Positions 19,505 through 29,432 of a DNA stretch of 64,000 bases are shown here, piece by piece; positions within the stretch are counted from its first letter, which is position 1; each line of letters starts with the position of its first letter. The notes under the pieces were generated by a model, which searched no databases, had not been told where the DNA came from, and was given only the letters and a program-made list of their open reading frames with translations. The stretch is taken from NCBI RefSeq assembly GCF_040549045.1, contig NZ_JBEWTB010000002.1, forward strand, positions 372,001 to 436,000, given 5' to 3'. Made by a program: the position numbers and the translations under genes. Source of the DNA: Endozoicomonas sp. NE40 (GTDB lineage: Bacteria > Pseudomonadota > Gammaproteobacteria > Pseudomonadales > Endozoicomonadaceae).

Positions 19505-20422
19505 ATGAGTATTAATGCGGACCTTCACTGTCATACCACCGCTTCAGACGGAACCCTCGGTCCGCTTGAGCTATACCGCCGGGCGGCAGACCAGGGCGTT
19601 GAACTGCTCGCCATTACCGACCATGACTCGGTGGCAGCCCATCGATTTTTGCAGCAGCACTTTTTGCAGCAGCGCCCACTCGACGGGCCACGCCTGATTG
19701 CCGGTATTGAGCTGTCCACTACCTGGTCCGGTGTCGAAATTCATATTGTCGGGCTGAACTTTGCTCTGGATCATCCGGATCTCGACCGCATCATCAGGAA
19801 TCAGGACAACGCCCGTCGGCAGCGATCACTGCACATTGCGAAAAAACTGGTCAAACTGTTACGACTGAGCATCACGGAAGATCAACTGTTTGCCGAGGTT
19901 GTGGGTATCGCACTATCGCGCCAGAAAAGCACCAGCGACGGCTTCACCCTGACAAAAGAAACCGTCCAGACCGGTCGACCGCATTTTGCACAATGGCTGA
20001 TCAATAAAGGCTACGTCAAAGACGCTAACGCAGCTTTCGATCACTATCTGAATGACAAAAAGCTTGGCAACCTGCGTCAGTTCTGGCCCCCCATGAGCCA
20101 GGCCGTGGCCTGGTTGCGCGCGCTGGGCGGCAAAGCGGTTCTGGCTCATCCGGGGAAATACAAAATGACCCGAACCAAACTCCGGGCGCTGGTTAAAGAC
20201 TTCAAACTCGCGGGCGGTCATGCGCTGGAAGTAGTAGGCGGCGTCATGGTACCGGGGCAAACCGAGCAGTTTGTAGAATTGTGCCAGACTTTTGAGTTAC
20301 AAGCCTCCAGGGGCAGCGACTTTCATTCACCGGATTATCGCTGGGTTGAACTGGGCAGACTGCGCCCTGTTCCTGATTCACTACCAGCCGTATGGCAGGA
20401 CTGGCAACAGGCTGAGAAGTAA
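19505..20422 (+). CDS. rnm: PHP-domain 5'-3' exoribonuclease RNase AM (YciV/TrpH)
   Basis: A 305-residue PHP phosphoesterase with metal-binding motifs DLHCHTTASDG (residue 6), ITDHDS, GIELST, LAHPGKY and RGSDFHSP. E. coli RNase AM trims 5' ends of rRNA and hydrolyses 3',5'-bisphosphates. It leads a run of RNA-related genes (rluF-like, yciO, trpS) on the plus strand. That order resembles the yciV-yciO-rluB neighbourhood of other gammaproteobacteria. Confidence 0.9.
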   Translation: MSINADLHCHTTASDGTLGPLELYRRAADQGVELLAITDHDSVAAHRFLQQHFLQQRPLDGPRLIAGIELSTTWSGVEIHIVGLNFALDHPDLDRIIRNQDNARRQRSLHIAKKLVKLLRLSITEDQLFAEVVGIALSRQKSTSDGFTLTKETVQTGRPHFAQWLINKGYVKDANAAFDHYLNDKKLGNLRQFWPPMSQAVAWLRALGGKAVLAHPGKYKMTRTKLRALVKDFKLAGGHALEVVGGVMVPGQTEQFVELCQTFELQASRGSDFHSPDYRWVELGRLRPVPDSLPAVWQDWQQAEK

Positions 20423-20440
20423 CGAACCCTATAACGAACT

Positions 20441-21190
20441 ATGATTCGAATTGCCAAGTACATCGCAGACTCCGGATTATGCTCCAGACGAGCCGCCTGT
20501 CGCCTGATTGAATCGGGGCAGGTTCAATTAAACGACAGAGTAGCCATACACACCGACCGGGTCAGCAATGACGATACCATCGTCGTCAATGGACAAACCA
20601 TTTCGCCACCAGCAGAGCATCGCTATTACCTGTACAACAAACCCGTTGGCATTGACTGTGTCTGCAACCCTCAGGATGCTGACAGTATTGTTCACCAGAT
20701 CAACACACCGGTTCGTGTCTTTCCGGTTGGACGACTGGATAAAGATTCCCATGGACTGATGTTACTGACCAACGATGGCGAGCTTTGCCAGCGGCTGCTG
20801 CACCCGGACTATTACCATGAGAAAGAGTACCGGGTTACCGTCGATAAGCGACTGACCGACCCGTTTCTGGAAACCATGTCCCTTGGTGTCTCCTACAATA
20901 TTTCTGGCAAAAAGGTAACGACCCTGCCCTGTCAGATTAAACGACAGTCAGACAGTATATTCCTGATTACCCTGACTCAGGGCATGAACCGACAGATTCG
21001 TCGCATGTGCAAGGTACTGGGTTATCGGGTGACTGGCCTGCAACGACTGCGCATGGAGTCCCTGCAACTGGGCGACCTGCCGTTTAATCAGCTTCAACCA
21101 CTCTCCAGTGATCAGGTTCTGCAACTTAAGAGACAAACCGTTGATCTCCCCCAACGCAATGGTATGATGCCCAACCTTATCTTCACCTGA
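20441..21190 (+). CDS. rluF: RluF-type 23S rRNA pseudouridine synthase
   Basis: A 249-residue RsuA-family enzyme with an N-terminal S4 RNA-binding domain (IAKYIADSGLCSRRAACRLI), the catalytic aspartate in FPVGRLDKDSHGL, and the family-specific GVSYNISGKK and TLTQGMNRQIRRM segments. These favour RluF (23S rRNA helix 74 U2604) over RluB or RluE. The gene starts 18 bp after rnm, so the two are probably cotranscribed. Confidence 0.8.
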   Translation: MIRIAKYIADSGLCSRRAACRLIESGQVQLNDRVAIHTDRVSNDDTIVVNGQTISPPAEHRYYLYNKPVGIDCVCNPQDADSIVHQINTPVRVFPVGRLDKDSHGLMLLTNDGELCQRLLHPDYYHEKEYRVTVDKRLTDPFLETMSLGVSYNISGKKVTTLPCQIKRQSDSIFLITLTQGMNRQIRRMCKVLGYRVTGLQRLRMESLQLGDLPFNQLQPLSSDQVLQLKRQTVDLPQRNGMMPNLIFT

Positions 21191-21266
21191 GCGGAAACTT
21201 GCCGACACCTGCTTTATCTGCCCGTCAGAAAAGCTTAAGGCGCAAGGGACCATGATTTGGATAACC

Positions 21267-21890
21267 ATGAGTCAATTTTTTCAGATTCACCCTGACAACC
21301 CGCAACCAAGGCTGGTACGTCAGGCGGTTGAGATCATGCGTAACGGCGGTGTGATCGCGTACCCCACCGATTCGGCTTATGCCCTGGGCTGTCTGATTGG
21401 CGAAAAGAAAGCCGTTGACCGGATTCGCAGCATTCGTCATCTGGACGATAAGCATAACTTCACGCTGGTCTGTCGTGACCTGTCGGAACTGGCTATTTAT
21501 GCCCAGGTCAACAACAGTCAGTACCGGTTACTGAAAAGCGCCACACCGGGGCCTTACACCTTTATCCTGAAAGGTTCCCGGGAAGTTCCCCGACGGCTGA
21601 TGCACCCCAAGCGTCGAACCATTGGTATCAGGGTACCGGAGTGCGCCATTGTCAATGCACTGCTTGCCGAACTGGACGCACCCATCATGAGTACAACCCT
21701 GCAACTGCCGGCTGATGACCAGCCCATGACGGATGCTTACGACATTCGTCAATTGCTCGAAAGTCAGCTGGATCTGGTCATTGACGGCGGATACCGGGAC
21801 GGCATCCCAACCACGGTGGTCAGTCTGCTGGAAGACACGCCTGAAATCTTGCGGGAAGGTAAAGGTGATACCACTCTGTTCTCTGCCTGA
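21267..21890 (+). CDS. yciO: L-threonylcarbamoyladenylate synthase-like protein YciO
   Basis: A 207-residue Sua5/YciO/YrdC-fold protein. It matches E. coli YciO from the MSQFFQIHPDNPQ start through the nucleotide-binding PTDSAYALGC and the KHNFTLVCRDLSELA and GPYTFILKG segments. YciO is a paralogue of the tRNA t6A enzyme TsaC with weak activity. I start at the ATG homologous to E. coli. An in-frame ATG 15 bp upstream has a better AAGGGA ribosome site and could be the true start. Confidence 0.85.
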   Translation: MSQFFQIHPDNPQPRLVRQAVEIMRNGGVIAYPTDSAYALGCLIGEKKAVDRIRSIRHLDDKHNFTLVCRDLSELAIYAQVNNSQYRLLKSATPGPYTFILKGSREVPRRLMHPKRRTIGIRVPECAIVNALLAELDAPIMSTTLQLPADDQPMTDAYDIRQLLESQLDLVIDGGYRDGIPTTVVSLLEDTPEILREGKGDTTLFSA

Positions 21891-21905
21891 ACCTTATCGG
21901 CAGAC

Positions 21906-21966
21906 CTTTTGCCAGCACGCCATTTACCAGCAGACTATTTGTCAGCACGCCATTTACCAGCAGACA
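21906..21966. repeat. 30-bp tandem duplication upstream of trpS
   Basis: Two adjacent near-identical 30-bp units sharing cagcacgccatttaccagca at 21913 and 21943. They lie between yciO and trpS. Function is unknown. They could affect the trpS leader, but no attenuator-like structure was seen. Confidence 0.75.
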
Positions 21967-22043
21967 ATAGTGCAGCAAAAGTGCTTTTCCCGGTCATTAA
22001 TCTATCGTAACCTGACGGATCAGGAATTCCACAGGAGAGACTC

Positions 22044-23258
22044 TTGAGCGCAGTAGATTCCCAGTCGCGCATATTATCAGGGATGCGACCCACCGGCCGA
22101 CTGCATCTGGGCCACTACCACGGCGTACTGAAAAACTGGCTAACCCTGCAGCATGAATATGAATGCTTCTTTTTTGTAGCCGACTGGCATGCGCTGACCA
22201 CCCATTACGAAAATCCGGCACTGATTGAAGAAAATGTCTGGGAAATGGTGATCGACTGGCTGGCAGCCGGTGTCAACCCCGGATCAGCCACCCTGTTTAT
22301 TCAGTCCCGGGTACCTGAGCACGCAGAACTGAATCTGCTGCTGTCGATGATCACTCCCCTTTCATGGCTGGAGCGGGTACCCAGCTATAAGGATCAACAG
22401 GAAAAACTGCGCGAGCGGGATCTCTCTACTCACGGTTTTCTCGGCTACCCTCTGCTGCAAAGCGCTGATATCCTGCTCTATCGTGCCGGACTGGTGCCAG
22501 TGGGTGCGGACCAGGAAGCTCATATTGAAATCACCCGCGAAATCGCCAGACGGTTCAACCATCTCTATGGCCGGGAACCCGGTTTCGAAGATAACGCGGA
22601 AGCCGCCATTCGCAAAATGGGCAAAAAGACCGGCACACTATATCGCAACCTGCGCCGGGCTTATCTGGAAAAAGGCGATGATGAAGCACTGGAAACCGCC
22701 AGAGCCCTGCTAAAAGAACAGTCCAACATTACACTGGGTGACCAGGAGCGACTGTTTGGATATCTGGAAGGTACCGGCAAGGTAATTCTACCGGAGCCAC
22801 AGGCATTGCTGGCACCGCAGGCTAAAATGCCGGGGCTGGACGGGCAGAAGATGTCCAAATCCTACGGCAATACCATCACCCTGCGTGAAGACCCGGATGA
22901 TATTGCCAGTAAAATCCGCAAGATGCCGACCGACCCGGCACGCCAGCGTCGCAACGACCCGGGCGAACCGGAAAAATGCCCGGTTTGGCAGCTGCACAAG
23001 GTGTATTCTGATGAAGCTCGACAGGAATGGGTTCAGGAAGGTTGCCGCAATGCTGGCATCGGCTGCCTTGACTGCAAAAAACCGGTGATCGAAGCCTGTC
23101 AGGCAGAACTGGAACCGATTCGTATGGAAGCCATGGAACTTGAACGCAATCAGGATGTCGTAAAAAACATCATTGCAGAAGGTTGCGAACAGGCCCGGGA
23201 CGAAGCGCAGGACACCCTGCGTGACGTGCGCGAAGCCATTGGCCTTGATTATCGCTGA
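22044..23258 (+). CDS. trpS: Tryptophanyl-tRNA synthetase
   Basis: A 404-residue class Ic synthetase charging tRNA-Trp. It has the HIGH-type motif LHLGHYHG (residue 22), the adenylate-site VGADQEAHIEITREIARRFN, the class I signature KMSKS (about residue 271) and a C-terminal anticodon-binding helical region. It belongs to the longer (about 400-residue) type rather than the 334-residue E. coli form. The start codon is TTG, supported by an AGGAGAGA ribosome site immediately upstream. Confidence 0.95.
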   Translation: MSAVDSQSRILSGMRPTGRLHLGHYHGVLKNWLTLQHEYECFFFVADWHALTTHYENPALIEENVWEMVIDWLAAGVNPGSATLFIQSRVPEHAELNLLLSMITPLSWLERVPSYKDQQEKLRERDLSTHGFLGYPLLQSADILLYRAGLVPVGADQEAHIEITREIARRFNHLYGREPGFEDNAEAAIRKMGKKTGTLYRNLRRAYLEKGDDEALETARALLKEQSNITLGDQERLFGYLEGTGKVILPEPQALLAPQAKMPGLDGQKMSKSYGNTITLREDPDDIASKIRKMPTDPARQRRNDPGEPEKCPVWQLHKVYSDEARQEWVQEGCRNAGIGCLDCKKPVIEACQAELEPIRMEAMELERNQDVVKNIIAEGCEQARDEAQDTLRDVREAIGLDYR

Positions 23259-23396
23259 TAGCGTCAACCCCTCCTGATGGTTGATTCCTGACCAGCAATG
23301 TAAGACATTATTAGTAACCTGTTCTTGGCAGTACCCTTTCCATCGATGGTGGAAAGGGTATTTTCAATGAAAGGAGCCCGAAAAGGTGATAGCCCG

Positions 23397-24311
23397 ATGA
23401 CCACGACGGAAGCCGTGGCCGACAATTCGTCAGACAACTATCCGTCAGGCGATTCAGCGCCAGATAATTCAATACCGGATGAGCAGCAACCGGCGCAGAC
23501 TGATGCCTTCGATCTGAATGAAGCATCAGAAGCCGCTCTGGAAAACCGTATTCTGGTTATGGGTCAGCCCATGGCCAAACTGCCTGACGACCTCTATATC
23601 CCTCCTGAAGCACTGGAAGTATTTCTGGATGCCTTTGAAGGGCCGCTTGACCTGTTGTTGTACCTGATCAAACGCAACAACATGGATATTCTCAATATTC
23701 GGGTCTACACCATTACCCAGCAGTACATGGAGTACGTTGAGCTGATGGAGTCTTCACAGTTCGAGCTGGCGGCAGAATATCTGGTGATGGCAGCCACCCT
23801 GGCTGAAATCAAATCCAGAATGCTTCTGCCCCGTGTCAGTGAAGATGAGGAAGAAGAGGAAGACCCCAGGGCGGAGCTGATCCGCAGACTGCAGGAATAT
23901 GAACGTTTCAAGCAGGCAGCGGAAGACATTGACGAGCTACCAAGGCTGAACCGTAACATCTATCTCGTCAGCGCCGAGCCACCCAATGTTGATCTGGAAC
24001 GCCCACATCCCGATGTGGACCTGAAAGAGGTCATGCTGGCCCTGGGCGAAGTGCTGCGACGGGCGGATATGTACGAAAACCATCAGATCGAGCAGGAAGC
24101 CCTGTCGACCCGTGAGCGAATGAGCCAGGTGTTGTCGCAGCTGTCTTCAGACCGTTTTACACCGTTTGTCGCTCTGTTCCGGGTGGACGAGGGACGACTG
24201 GGGGTTGTGGTCACCTTTATGGCAGTGATGGAACTGATCAAGGAATCCCTGATCGAACTGATACAAAATGAACCTTACGGCCCGATTCACGTTAAGGCCA
24301 GGATTGACTGA
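23397..24311 (+). CDS. scpA: Segregation and condensation protein A
   Basis: A 304-residue kleisin subunit of the SMC-ScpAB condensin. The N-terminal Ser/Asp-rich extension is followed by the core LEVFLDAFEGPLDLLLYLIK and AAEYLVMAATLAEIKSRMLLP, with an acidic linker (EDEEEEEDPRAE). A C-terminal winged-helix part (VTFMAVMELIKESLIELIQ) follows. I chose the ATG after AGGTGA. Another ATG at 23367 and a TTG at 23325 are in frame. It is cotranscribed with scpB 15 bp downstream. Confidence 0.9.
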   Translation: MTTTEAVADNSSDNYPSGDSAPDNSIPDEQQPAQTDAFDLNEASEAALENRILVMGQPMAKLPDDLYIPPEALEVFLDAFEGPLDLLLYLIKRNNMDILNIRVYTITQQYMEYVELMESSQFELAAEYLVMAATLAEIKSRMLLPRVSEDEEEEEDPRAELIRRLQEYERFKQAAEDIDELPRLNRNIYLVSAEPPNVDLERPHPDVDLKEVMLALGEVLRRADMYENHQIEQEALSTRERMSQVLSQLSSDRFTPFVALFRVDEGRLGVVVTFMAVMELIKESLIELIQNEPYGPIHVKARID

Positions 24312-24326
24312 CAAACAGACCCACTT

Positions 24327-25154
24327 ATGGACATTGAACAACTGCAACGCATTCTGGAAGGCGCACTGCTGGCCAGCAACAAGCCTCTGACACTGGAACA
24401 GATGATGGCACTGTTTCCGGAAGAAGAAGCACCCGACGCCAATGCGTTTCGCGACGCTCTGGTCGCCCTGTCTGAAAGCTGTGAAGGACGAGGGTTTGAA
24501 CTGAAGCAGGTCGCTTCCGGCTACCGCTTTCAGGTGCGTCAGGAACTGGCTCCCTGGGTTGGACGTTTATGGGAAGAAAAGCCACAGCGTTACACCCGGG
24601 CCATGCTGGAAACACTGGCTCTCATTGCCTACCGTCAACCCATTACCCGGGGCGAGATTGAAGAGATTCGCGGGGTCAGCGTCAGCAGTAACATTATCCG
24701 TACCCTGCAGGAGCGGGAGTGGATTCGGGTTGTTGGTCATCGTGATGTACCGGGGCGTCCTGCCATGTTTGCCACCACCCGACAGTTTCTGGACTACTTC
24801 AACCTGCAAAACCTGACTGAACTGCCACCACTGTCCGAAATCCGTGATCTTGAGGAAATGGCAAAACAGCTGAACGAAGCACCGGAACAGGGTTCTCTGG
24901 ATGTCGAAACCACTGGGGCAACGGACGCCAGTGAAGTCCATGAGGTCATTGAAGTGGAGGAACAGTCCGCCGCAGCCCTGTTTGCTGAACTGGATGAAAT
25001 GGAAGCCGACCTGCCGGATAACTTTGATGACATGATTAAAAAACAGAAAGTTGAAGCCCTGGAACTGAGCGAATCAACACCTACGTCAGATACCGCAGAC
25101 AGTCCTGCAGAAACCCCCGAACCCACCAGCGAAACCCCGGAAGATTCTCTATAG
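24327..25154 (+). CDS. scpB: Segregation and condensation protein B
   Basis: A 275-residue ScpB with two winged-helix domains (residues 1-160). It contains the family pattern YTRAMLETLALIAYRQPITRGEIEEIRGV and the VGHRDVPGRPAMFATT segment. The acidic C-terminal extension of about 100 residues is low-complexity and longer than in B. subtilis. It binds ScpA and SMC heads for chromosome condensation. rluB follows, the usual gammaproteobacterial scpA-scpB-rluB order. Confidence 0.92.
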   Translation: MDIEQLQRILEGALLASNKPLTLEQMMALFPEEEAPDANAFRDALVALSESCEGRGFELKQVASGYRFQVRQELAPWVGRLWEEKPQRYTRAMLETLALIAYRQPITRGEIEEIRGVSVSSNIIRTLQEREWIRVVGHRDVPGRPAMFATTRQFLDYFNLQNLTELPPLSEIRDLEEMAKQLNEAPEQGSLDVETTGATDASEVHEVIEVEEQSAAALFAELDEMEADLPDNFDDMIKKQKVEALELSESTPTSDTADSPAETPEPTSETPEDSL

Positions 25155-25240
25155 AATCTTCTGTCGGCCTTATTTATACTCCCCGCCTTTCGACAACTTT
25201 CTTCAAAGAATGAGGTGGCAATGCCACCTGGTATAGAGCA

Positions 25241-26153
25241 ATGACTACTGAAACAACTCCTCCCCAGGGTGAGAAACTGCAAAAAATCCTGGCGGGCGCT
25301 GGCATCGGCTCGCGCCGTGAGATGGAACGCTGGATCAGCGAAGGTCGTGTCTCCGTTAACGGTGAAACGGCCTCCCTGGGTGATCGCGCTTCGGCAGAAG
25401 ACCGCATTTCTGTGGATGGTCGCCCGGTAAAACTCGACAACTACGCCTCCAAAGTTCGTCGCGTAATTGCCTACAACAAACCAGAAGGTGAAATCTGCAG
25501 CCTGTTCCGATCCGGAAGGCCGTCCGACGGTCTTTGACCGCCTGCCCAAGCTGAGCGGTGAACGCTGGATTGCCGTTGGCCGTCTTGACCTCAACACCTC
25601 CGGCCTGATTCTGTTCACCACCGACGGTGAACTCGCCAGCCGCCTGATGCACCCGTCCCATGAAATCGAGCGTGAATACGCGGTACGTGTGATGGGTAAT
25701 GTGACCGAGCAAAAGGTTAAAAACCTGTTTGAAGGCGTTGAGCTGGAAGACGGTCCGGCACGCTTCACCGATATCGTTGATTCCGGTGGTGCAGGCATCA
25801 ACCGTTGGTTCCACGTCTGCATTATGGAAGGCCGCAACCGAGAAGTACGCCGTCTGTGGGAATCTCAGGAACTGACCGTCAGCCGCCTGAAGCGGGTCCG
25901 CTTTGCCAATGTGATTATTCCTGACCACCTGCGTATGGGTCAGTGGGAAGAGTTGGACAAAGACACCATCGACACTCTGGCAGCAAATGTTGACCTGACT
26001 CCGGCACCTCTGCCGACGGTTCGCAAGCAGGCCCGTACCACCAGTACCGGCCTGAAAGGCCCTCGTGGCAGAACCGCTCCTCAGAAGAAAGGCAAGAAAC
26101 GCCCATCTCCTCACAAGAAAGCCGCTCCACACAAACGCAATCGTTTTTCCTGA
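25241..26153 (+). pseudogene. rluB: 23S rRNA pseudouridine 2605 synthase RluB, one-base frameshift
   Basis: Two overlapping frames encode one RsuA-family enzyme of about 303 residues. The first frame holds the S4 domain (KILAGAGIGSRREMERWI) to YNKPEGEICS. The second resumes at DPEGRPTVFDRLPKLSG with the catalytic WIAVGRLDLNTSG and the EGRNREVRRLWE segment, then a basic C-terminus. Removing one T at 25503 restores C-S-R-S-D-P-E, matching the family. RluB is broadly conserved and the rest looks intact, so sequence error is more likely than true inactivation. Confidence 0.85.
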
Positions 26154-26171
26154 CAATCAGGTGCAAGAACG

Positions 26172-26195
26172 TCGGGCTTCACAGCCCGCGTTTTT
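26172..26195 (+). terminator. Rho-independent terminator after rluB
   Basis: A GGGCT-TCAC-AGCCC hairpin with flanking pairs, followed by a run of five T. It closes the scpA-scpB-rluB transcript. Confidence 0.7.
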
Positions 26196-26302
26196 ACAGC
26201 AAATCCATCAATTCTGACCTATGCTTCCCTCCCATTACTGAAAGCCGGAAGGCCTGACAGGCTATCAGGAAATAGCTTCGTACCGGCAGCAAAGAGGGTT
26301 AT

Positions 26303-27126
26303 AAGCGATTCTCAAAAATAATAACGTCACTGGCCATCAGCGCAGCATCACTGCTTGTTTGCCAATATCTTCCTGCCAGTACAGAGGCCTATCTGCACGC
26401 TCTGGCAACCGGTAAAGACAACCGGCAGATCGTTGTAAGACTGCCAATGGACAAACCTGAAAATGGTTCTTTACCACTGGTAGGAAGAAAGAGGCTCAGC
26501 GACCCTGACCGATTTGGTTCGGAAACCATCCAGGGCTACACGGGAGGTAATGGCTTTGCCTGGGAGCTGGTCGGTGAGTATGAAGAAGTCTGCCCTACAG
26601 TTTATGACTTTAAACTGGAACAGAATACAAAAGAGCACAAAAAAACCAAAGAGGACGTGGATGTTCTGGAAAGCACTTCAAAGCTTCCGAAAAGTCAGAA
26701 CCTTATTGTTCTGAAGGATGGTAGTCTTCTGTTCACCTGCTCTCGCTCCCGTATTATTTTAAAACACCCCAATCGTAATGGGGCTAATAAAGCTTACAAA
26801 TATCCAGAATTCAACCTGGACATTACCGATTTTCTCAGCGCTGGCTTTGACGAAGCACAAAACAACAATCATGAACACGGCATTTCACTGGCGTACAACA
26901 AAATAAACAACGTCGTTTATGTTGGCATTGAAGACCTGATCTTTGGCCTTGATCTTGACGCGATGACAAAGTCGATAACAAAGGAGCAGGCAAAGAGCTT
27001 TTCCTTTAAAACGAAGGTTGACATCACAGCCTGGGAACAAACTGAGCGCTACCAAAACCTGAAGCATAATTTTGCTCAGGCAAACCAAAGCTCAGGCCAA
27101 ACACTTTCTTATGATGCCAGTGATTT
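26303..27126 (+). pseudogene. Hypothetical exported protein, start and 3' end damaged
   Basis: An open frame of about 275 codons of unknown family. Its first residues (KRFSKIITSLAISAASLLVC) form a convincing signal peptide, but no ATG, GTG or TTG lies at the expected place. The first ATG is at 26447, inside the mature part. The body has charged and beta-rich segments (FGSETIQGYTGGNGFAWELVGEY; NNVVYVGIEDLIFGLDLDAM). The frame runs directly into sequence of an AbgT transporter near 27127, so its own C-terminus has been lost in a recombination or deletion. No function is assigned. Confidence 0.5.
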
Positions 27127-28324
27127 TTTCACTCCATTGACCACTATGCCCTGCCTCATCCGATCATCATCTTCTTCTACTTTGCAGCAGGCACCATTGC
27201 TCTGTCAGCCGTGCTGAACATGCTGGGCGTATCGGTGACCTACGATGCCATGGACCGGACAACCGGCGAACTGATGCCAACCACAGTGACCATCCAAAGT
27301 CTGCTGACGGCAGACGGCGTTCGTTTCATGTTTACCAATGCCATTCGAGCCTTCACCGGCCATGCCGCACTGGGGACGATTCTGGTCGCTATGCTGGGTG
27401 TCGGTGTTGCAGAATCGTCCGGCCTGATCAGTGCCATGCTCAAGCGAGTGGTACTGGCCACACCTAAACGACTGATTACTCCTATTCTGGTGTTTGCCGG
27501 TATTATGTCCAACGTTGCATCCAACGTTGGCTATGTGGTGCTGGTTCCTCTGGGTGCAATTGTCTTTATGAGCTTTGGCCGTCATCCGCTGGCGGGTATT
27601 GCAGCAGCGTTTGCCGGTGTATCCGGGGGATTCTCTGCCAACCTGGTGGTTGGTTCTACCGACCCTCTGTTGGGCGGTATATCCACAGAAGCAGCCCGTA
27701 TTCTTGACCCGACCTACATGGTCACTCCGGTGGCAAACTACTACTTTATGTTTGTCTCAACCTTCCTGATCACCATTGTACGTGGTCAAAGATCTGGTCA
27801 AAGCTATGTCGTCCATGGGCAGTGTGCTGGTCATTATTTTTGTTTCCGCACAGTTTGTCTCTTACTTTGCTTACTCAAACCTTGGCATTGTTGCTGCCGT
27901 GTCTGGTGCTGAAATGCTGCACGGTATTGGTTTTACCAGCATTCCACTGGCCGTTGCCATGGTGGTTCTGGCGGCGGTAACGAACCTGTTTATGGGGGGT
28001 GCCAGCTCTAAATGGCTGATTATGGCACCGGTATTTATCCCAATGTTCATGCAGATGGGTTTCAGCCCTGAGTATACTCAGGTGGCTTACCGTATTGGTG
28101 ACTCCACCACCAATGTCATTACCCCGCTGATGACCTATTTCCCAATCATCGCCAGTTTTGCCGCGCGTTATGAAGAGAAAAATGGTCCGAAGATTGGTAT
28201 TGGTACCGTGATCTCTATAATGATGCCATACACCTTCTTCTTCCTTGGTGGCTGGATTGTGATGTTTATTATCTGGAGCATGCTGAACCTGCCGCTGGGT
28301 CCGGGTGCTGCCATTATGTTGTAA
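27127..28324 (+). pseudogene. AbgT-family transporter remnant with internal deletion
   Basis: A multi-frame remnant of an AbgT (p-aminobenzoyl-glutamate/antimetabolite efflux) transporter. The first part runs from HYALPHPIIIFFYFAAG through SNVASNVGYVVLVPLGA, FAGVSGGFSANLVVGSTDPLL and NYYFMFVSTFLITIV. The second part resumes in another frame at VVKDLVKAMSSMGSVLVIIF and ends in LPLGPGAAIM. Compared with the roughly 510-residue family, the extreme N-terminus and about 125 residues in the middle are missing, with a frame change at about 27778. A TGGTCAAAG direct repeat sits at the inner junction. It cannot encode a normal transporter. Confidence 0.85.
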
Positions 28325-28431
28325 GTTTTTGGTGCAGGAAGGTGGGATTGCTCTCACCTTCCTGTCCATCAAATGGATTCTCAGGGTCTGTCAGGTCTGC
28401 CTGCTTTTTCAGGGCAGAAGGGATGCCCGGA

Positions 28432-29268
28432 CTATCTGGACGTCCACCAGAGCATAAAGCGCCTGAGAAATGGTTCAAAACAAGAGTGGCAGGTGCTGTC
28501 ATCCTCCTCAGTCCGGTCGTTATCCTCTTCCTCAGTCCAGTCGCTCTCGTCTTCTGAAGAACGTCTTGATGAATCGTATGGCGTAATAACACCTGCATCC
28601 CCCTCTAAAGTCAGTGAAATGAAGGCCCCTGTATAAGCATCAATCCGGAACAAGCCTGACAGCGGCGAAATCCTCCCACCACCAGCCGAATATTCGAATG
28701 TAACGTGAAAAGTAATGTCTTCCGAATGATCGGTGCTCTGGTTATCAGAGGCGCTATCAGAGGGACTATCAGAGGCGCTATCAGAGTGGAGTCTTGCACT
28801 GGAAATAATGGGCAGGTATAAATCTTCTCCATCGGAGGATGGAATGGCAGGAAAGTTTTCTAAAAGAAATAAACCATTGTGATCGTCTGTTATTTCTCCG
28901 ACAAAGGGAGTCACCTCCATAGCGAACACATCATTTAAGGGATATAAAAATAATCTGTGAACAAAAGGCTTCTCTTTCTTTTGTTTTTTCTTGCCTGCTC
29001 CTGTGTATTCCCTCATTTCAACTATGGAATAAAAAGTGCATACCTGATCCAAAATTGTTCCATATAAGAGTTGGAGTCTTGGATTTTCAGACTCGCTTAA
29101 CGGGCTGTCTTCGTCCACATCTTCCATAAAAGTGATTTGTTGATCAGCACCGTTTTTATATAAATTAAATATTTTTCTTTTCTCACCCAGGGCAGTGGTT
29201 ACAAACAACGATAGAAACAGCAACAAACCAAGATTATGAAATCTAAGCAGCTTACTGAAAGTGTTCAT
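28432..29268 (-). CDS. Hypothetical secreted acidic protein
   Basis: A 278-residue protein not recognised as any family. It has a signal peptide (LGLLLFLSLFVTTALG), a mixed beta-rich body and two low-complexity acidic stretches. One is a Ser-Asp block (SDSASDSPSDSASD) from a short DNA repeat near 28742-28790. The other is SSEDESDWTEEEDNDRTEEDD near the C-terminus, followed by a short basic and aromatic end. The Ser/Asp composition resembles the TpsA tail. An AGGA-like ribosome site precedes the ATG at slightly long spacing. It probably acts outside the cytoplasm. Confidence 0.55.
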   Translation of the reverse strand: MNTFSKLLRFHNLGLLLFLSLFVTTALGEKRKIFNLYKNGADQQITFMEDVDEDSPLSESENPRLQLLYGTILDQVCTFYSIVEMREYTGAGKKKQKKEKPFVHRLFLYPLNDVFAMEVTPFVGEITDDHNGLFLLENFPAIPSSDGEDLYLPIISSARLHSDSASDSPSDSASDNQSTDHSEDITFHVTFEYSAGGGRISPLSGLFRIDAYTGAFISLTLEGDAGVITPYDSSRRSSEDESDWTEEEDNDRTEEDDSTCHSCFEPFLRRFMLWWTSR

Positions 29269-29432
29269 AATTCAATGTAATCCTCAATAAAATGAACGTC
29301 CAGTTTAGCTGCCGTTTGTGATACTGCACCTTTATCGTCTCTCCCAAAGAATGATTTTGAATCAATAACTGATTGACGATTTACTTAAATAATCATTTCA
29401 CGCCAGCACCGTAACGTTTCTGCCTGGCTGAA

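Noticed and set aside
24794..25837. Long minus-strand frame across scpB and rluB
   Set aside because: It is a shadow of two recognised genes with low-complexity serine-rich translation.
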